A stretch of 6,426 bases of DNA, from the NCBI GenBank assembly GCA_017521345.1, contig JAFXCU010000028.1:1-6426 (forward strand), in the 5' to 3' direction. Made by a program: the position numbers and the translations under genes. The DNA comes from Ruminiclostridium sp. (GTDB taxonomy: Bacteria; Bacillota_A; Clostridia; Oscillospirales; Oscillospiraceae). Numbering within the stretch: position 1 is the stretch's first letter; every line of letters starts with the position of its first letter. The notes under the pieces were generated by a model. That model was not told the origin of the DNA and ran no database searches. It was given only the letters and a program-made list of their open reading frames with translations. Below are positions 5,994 to 6,426 of this stretch, one piece after another.

Positions 5994-6085
5994 AGTAATC
6001 TATTCCTTTCCAAAATTGTACTCATTTGCAATTTATGTAGATTGACCAAATCCCGAATGGAGTCAGCCAACCTGCTTGCACGTTT

Positions 6086-6114
6086 AGTATAACATTGAAA
6101 CCGTGAACTGGCAA
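6086..6114 (-). promoter_or_regulatory. adh promoter
   Basis: On the minus strand TTGCCA (6114-6109, five of six) and TATACT (6091-6086, five of six) are separated by exactly 17 bases, a strong housekeeping-sigma promoter. Transcription would start near 6079, giving an 86-base leader before the ATG at 5993. The leader is AT-rich with only a weak hairpin near the ribosome binding site (AAATTG 6013-6018 with CAATTT 6029-6034). Confidence 0.75.
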
Positions 6115-6125
6115 GTTATTCCCAC

Positions 6126-6142
6126 TTGAAAATATGTAACAA
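6126..6142. promoter_or_regulatory. Possible redox-repressor operator upstream of adh (weak)
   Basis: TTGAAAATATGTAACAA is an interrupted TTG...CAA palindrome just upstream of the adh -35. One half, TAACAA, matches the Rex half-site; the other half is poorer and the site is one base shorter than the usual 18. Rex control of alcohol dehydrogenases is well known in Clostridia, but this match is weak and could be chance. Confidence 0.2.
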
Positions 6143-6175
6143 GAATAGGATGTTCTTTTTGTTTACAATGTACAC

Positions 6176-6205
6176 TTGACAGGTGAAAAGAATTGGTTTT
6201 ACAGT
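6176..6205 (+). promoter_or_regulatory. Candidate divergent + strand promoter
   Basis: A perfect TTGACA (6176-6181) is followed after 18 bases by TACAGT (6200-6205, four of six). It would fire away from adh, starting near 6212, into the hairpin-rich right part of the window. Only the -35 is strong, so chance cannot be excluded. Confidence 0.35.
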
Positions 6206-6267
6206 CTGAACGCATAAAAATCCGTCAATTTGCAACAAACGACTGGGGCCAACGGGGGAGAATCACA

Positions 6268-6314
6268 AAAACCTCCGAAAACCACCCCTTTTTGGGGAGG
6301 AGACCGGAGGTTTT
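6268..6314. terminator. Two-tier hairpin with A/T flanks, probable terminator
   Basis: AAAACCTCCG (6268-6277) pairs perfectly with CGGAGGTTTT (6305-6314). Inside, CCACCCC (6282-6288) pairs with GGGGAGG (6294-6300) apart from one A-A mismatch, around a TTTTT loop, with four-base internal loops between the tiers. On the minus strand the stem ends in TTTTT, on the + strand in TTTT, so either direction is possible. It could end a minus-strand gene beyond the right edge or be a structural element of a + strand RNA. Confidence 0.55.
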
Positions 6315-6338
6315 CACTAAATGTTGTGTTTTTTCCAG

Positions 6339-6393
6339 CAGAATTCTCTGCCGCTCCACAGGGTCCTCATAACGGCAGGATTCTGACCTTTTT
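6339..6393 (+). terminator. Long inverted repeat followed by a T run, possible + strand terminator
   Basis: CAGAAT (6339-6344) pairs with ATTCTG (6380-6385), and CTGCCG (6348-6353) with CGGCAG (6373-6378), with a small internal loop and a 19-base apical loop. TTTTT at 6389-6393 follows three bases later on the + strand; no T run follows on the minus strand. The loop is long for a terminator and no + strand gene precedes it, so this call is tentative. Confidence 0.3.
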
Positions 6394-6399
6394 ACACAT

Positions 6400-6426
6400 A
6401 AAAATGCCCCGCACCGGCCGTGGGGA
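6400..6426 (-). terminator. GC-rich hairpin at the window edge, possible terminator of a gene beyond
   Basis: CCC (6408-6410) and CAC (6412-6414) can pair with GTG (6420-6422) and GGG (6423-6425) around a CGGCC loop, with one bulged G. On the minus strand the stem is followed by ATTTTTATG, which fits the terminator of a minus-strand gene lying to the right. The repeat may extend past the window. Confidence 0.4.

Larger units (their letters stand above)
5994..6426. other. AT-rich intergenic region with promoters and hairpins, no convincing gene
   Basis: These 433 bases contain no open frame with a ribosome binding site and family-like product on either strand. The left part (5994-6200) is AT-rich and holds the adh leader (about 86 bases), the adh promoter and a candidate opposing promoter. 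The right part (6260-6426) holds three inverted repeats, at 6268-6314, 6339-6385 and 6407-6425, each next to a T or A run. A structured leader, a small RNA or the 3' end of a minus-strand neighbour beyond the edge would all fit. No known riboswitch class was recognised. Confidence 0.6.

Noticed and set aside
5994..6085. A riboswitch or attenuator in the 86-base adh leader
   Set aside because: The leader is AT-rich, with only a 6-bp hairpin near the ribosome binding site, no terminator-like T run and no recognisable aptamer core.
4830..6092. A 420-codon + strand open frame opposite adh
   Set aside because: It mirrors the adh codons in register and runs over the adh promoter. The adh protein on the minus strand is unmistakable.

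Overview
The window looks like chromosome of a GC-rich Firmicute in class Clostridia, most likely an Oscillospiraceae-type gut anaerobe (Flavonifractor/Pseudoflavonifractor-like). The reasons are strong AGGAGG-type ribosome binding sites, Firmicute-style promoters and U-tailed terminators, near-absence of TTA/CTA/TCA codons, and a gene set typical of such anaerobes. The genus is an inference from style, not from a database match.

Layout: the left edge holds the last codons of an unidentified + strand gene (1-33), followed by a DUF2461/TIGR02453 gene (51-716, +). All other genes are on the minus strand. Read in their direction of transcription (right to left) they are: an iron-dependent alcohol dehydrogenase (5993-4839) with its own promoter and two tandem terminators; a three-gene operon with an extended -10 promoter, encoding a degenerate hexokinase-fold protein (4697-3405), an Isf-like flavoprotein with a CX2CX2CX5C motif (3386-2760) and a membrane-anchored CapA/PgsA-type metallophosphatase-fold protein (2745-1444); then a perfect 14-bp terminator hairpin; then a Crp/Fnr-family regulator (1373-720) that meets the DUF2461 gene tail to tail with a 3-bp gap. 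The 433-bp right end (5994-6426) has no convincing gene. It holds the adh promoter, a candidate opposing promoter and several hairpins.

How they fit together: adh is probably a strongly expressed fermentation enzyme that disposes of NAD(P)H by reducing aldehydes; its codon use is unlike that of its neighbours. The three-gene operon is tightly spaced (18-bp and 14-bp gaps) and is likely co-transcribed. Its joint role is unknown: a sugar-kinase fold apparently stripped of catalytic residues, a redox flavoprotein and a cell-surface CapA protein. The crp gene appears to have its own promoter, whose -35 and spacer lie inside the capA terminator hairpin, so the regulator is separated from the operon yet physically tied to its 3' end.

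The most interesting items are the hexokinase-like pseudoenzyme and its operon partners, the promoter-inside-terminator arrangement, and the structured right-hand intergenic region, which may encode a small RNA or regulated leader. No mobile element, CRISPR array, rRNA or tRNA was seen.
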